A stretch of 34,026 nt of DNA from Streptomyces sp. 15-116A (GTDB taxonomy: Bacteria > Actinomycetota > Actinomycetes > Streptomycetales > Streptomycetaceae). The stretch lies in contig NZ_JAOCQE010000046.1 of NCBI RefSeq assembly GCF_025290915.1, positions 1-34,026 on the forward strand. The letters run 5' to 3'. The position numbers were made by a program, and so were the translations under genes. Below the pieces are notes generated by a model, which saw nothing but the letters and a program-made list of their open reading frames with translations, was not told the origin of the DNA and did not search any database. Of the stretch, positions 33,863 through 34,026 are shown piece by piece; position 1 is the first letter of the stretch; each line of letters begins with the position of its first letter.

Positions 33863-34026
33863 GGGTGGGATGCCTGCGGCGCAGCTGTCCCTCCGGTGGG
33901 GGCGGGTGTAGCGCCTGCGGTGGGTGGGTGAGTCGGGGCCGGGTCGGTGGTGTCCGTCCTCGGTCTGGCGCGGAATCGGTCGACTCGAGAAGCGGGGGCG
34001 TTGACGCGCCAGCCGCTGCGGGCAGA
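33863..34026 (-). repeat. Right copy of the window-spanning inverted repeat (copy B)
   Basis: Reverse-complement counterpart of 44-206, upstream of the LLM gene. The hairpin arms are at 33965-33972 and 34005-34012 and the loop is again 32 nt, with only about half the loop positions matching copy A. The copy reaches the last base of the window, so its full extent is not visible. Confidence 0.8.

Overview
The window is about 34 kb of very GC-rich chromosome with Streptomyces character. The signs are strong third-position G/C bias with long antisense shadow ORFs, many GTG starts, -10 boxes of the TAGGGT/TAGGCT type, and a pupylation/proteasome locus together with a mycothiol gene and a glycerol operon of the S. 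coelicolor gyl type. The gene order resembles the S. coelicolor core-chromosome region around the proteasome and gyl loci. This is recognition from memory, not a database comparison. Apart from a repeat pair at the two ends it looks like conserved core genome. I see no CRISPR array, tRNA, rRNA, prophage or insertion sequence.

Layout. (1) 1-6300, minus strand: prcA, prcB, an endonuclease VII-like gene, pup, dop and the proteasomal ATPase gene arc. The Pup ligase gene pafA is not in the window. (2) 6546-7466: a small 3Fe-4S ferredoxin (plus), convergent with a secreted hypothetical protein. (3) 7696-10264, minus: tRNA m1A58 methyltransferase and a site-2-type membrane protease with CBS domains. 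Divergent from these (plus) lie a RecB/Cas4-like iron-sulfur nuclease and an orphan NarL-type response regulator. (4) 12203-20287, minus: two paralogous oligopeptide-type binding lipoproteins without permeases, a 466-bp gap, a HAD phosphatase and metH. (5) 20584-25721, plus: gylR, glpF, glpK, glpD, the glycerol uptake and oxidation pathway, with matching operator-like palindromes in front of gylR and glpF. (6) 25957-26970, plus: a PAC2-fold protein. (7) 27054-30595, minus: mshC followed upstream by a kinase-like protein, a DUF3090 protein and a histidine phosphatase, probably one functional cluster. (8) 30694-33800: a CorA-type metal transporter (plus), a ferritin-like protein and an F420-type LLM oxidoreductase (both minus).

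How it works together. Pup is deamidated by Dop and attached to targets elsewhere in the genome. ARC unfolds pupylated proteins into the PrcA/PrcB barrel through its C-terminal GQYL. GylR probably controls both itself and glpFKD through the shared palindrome. Several housekeeping genes (trmI, mshC, the phosphatase, the RecB-like nuclease) have a -10 box 6-8 nt before the start codon, which predicts leaderless mRNAs.

The least explained features are: an imperfect 163/164-bp inverted repeat at the two ends of the window, with conserved hairpin arms and a diverged loop of identical length; three evenly spaced TCRATAAC boxes upstream of glpF; the endonuclease gene inside the proteasome operon; and the kinase-like/DUF3090/phosphatase trio attached to mshC.
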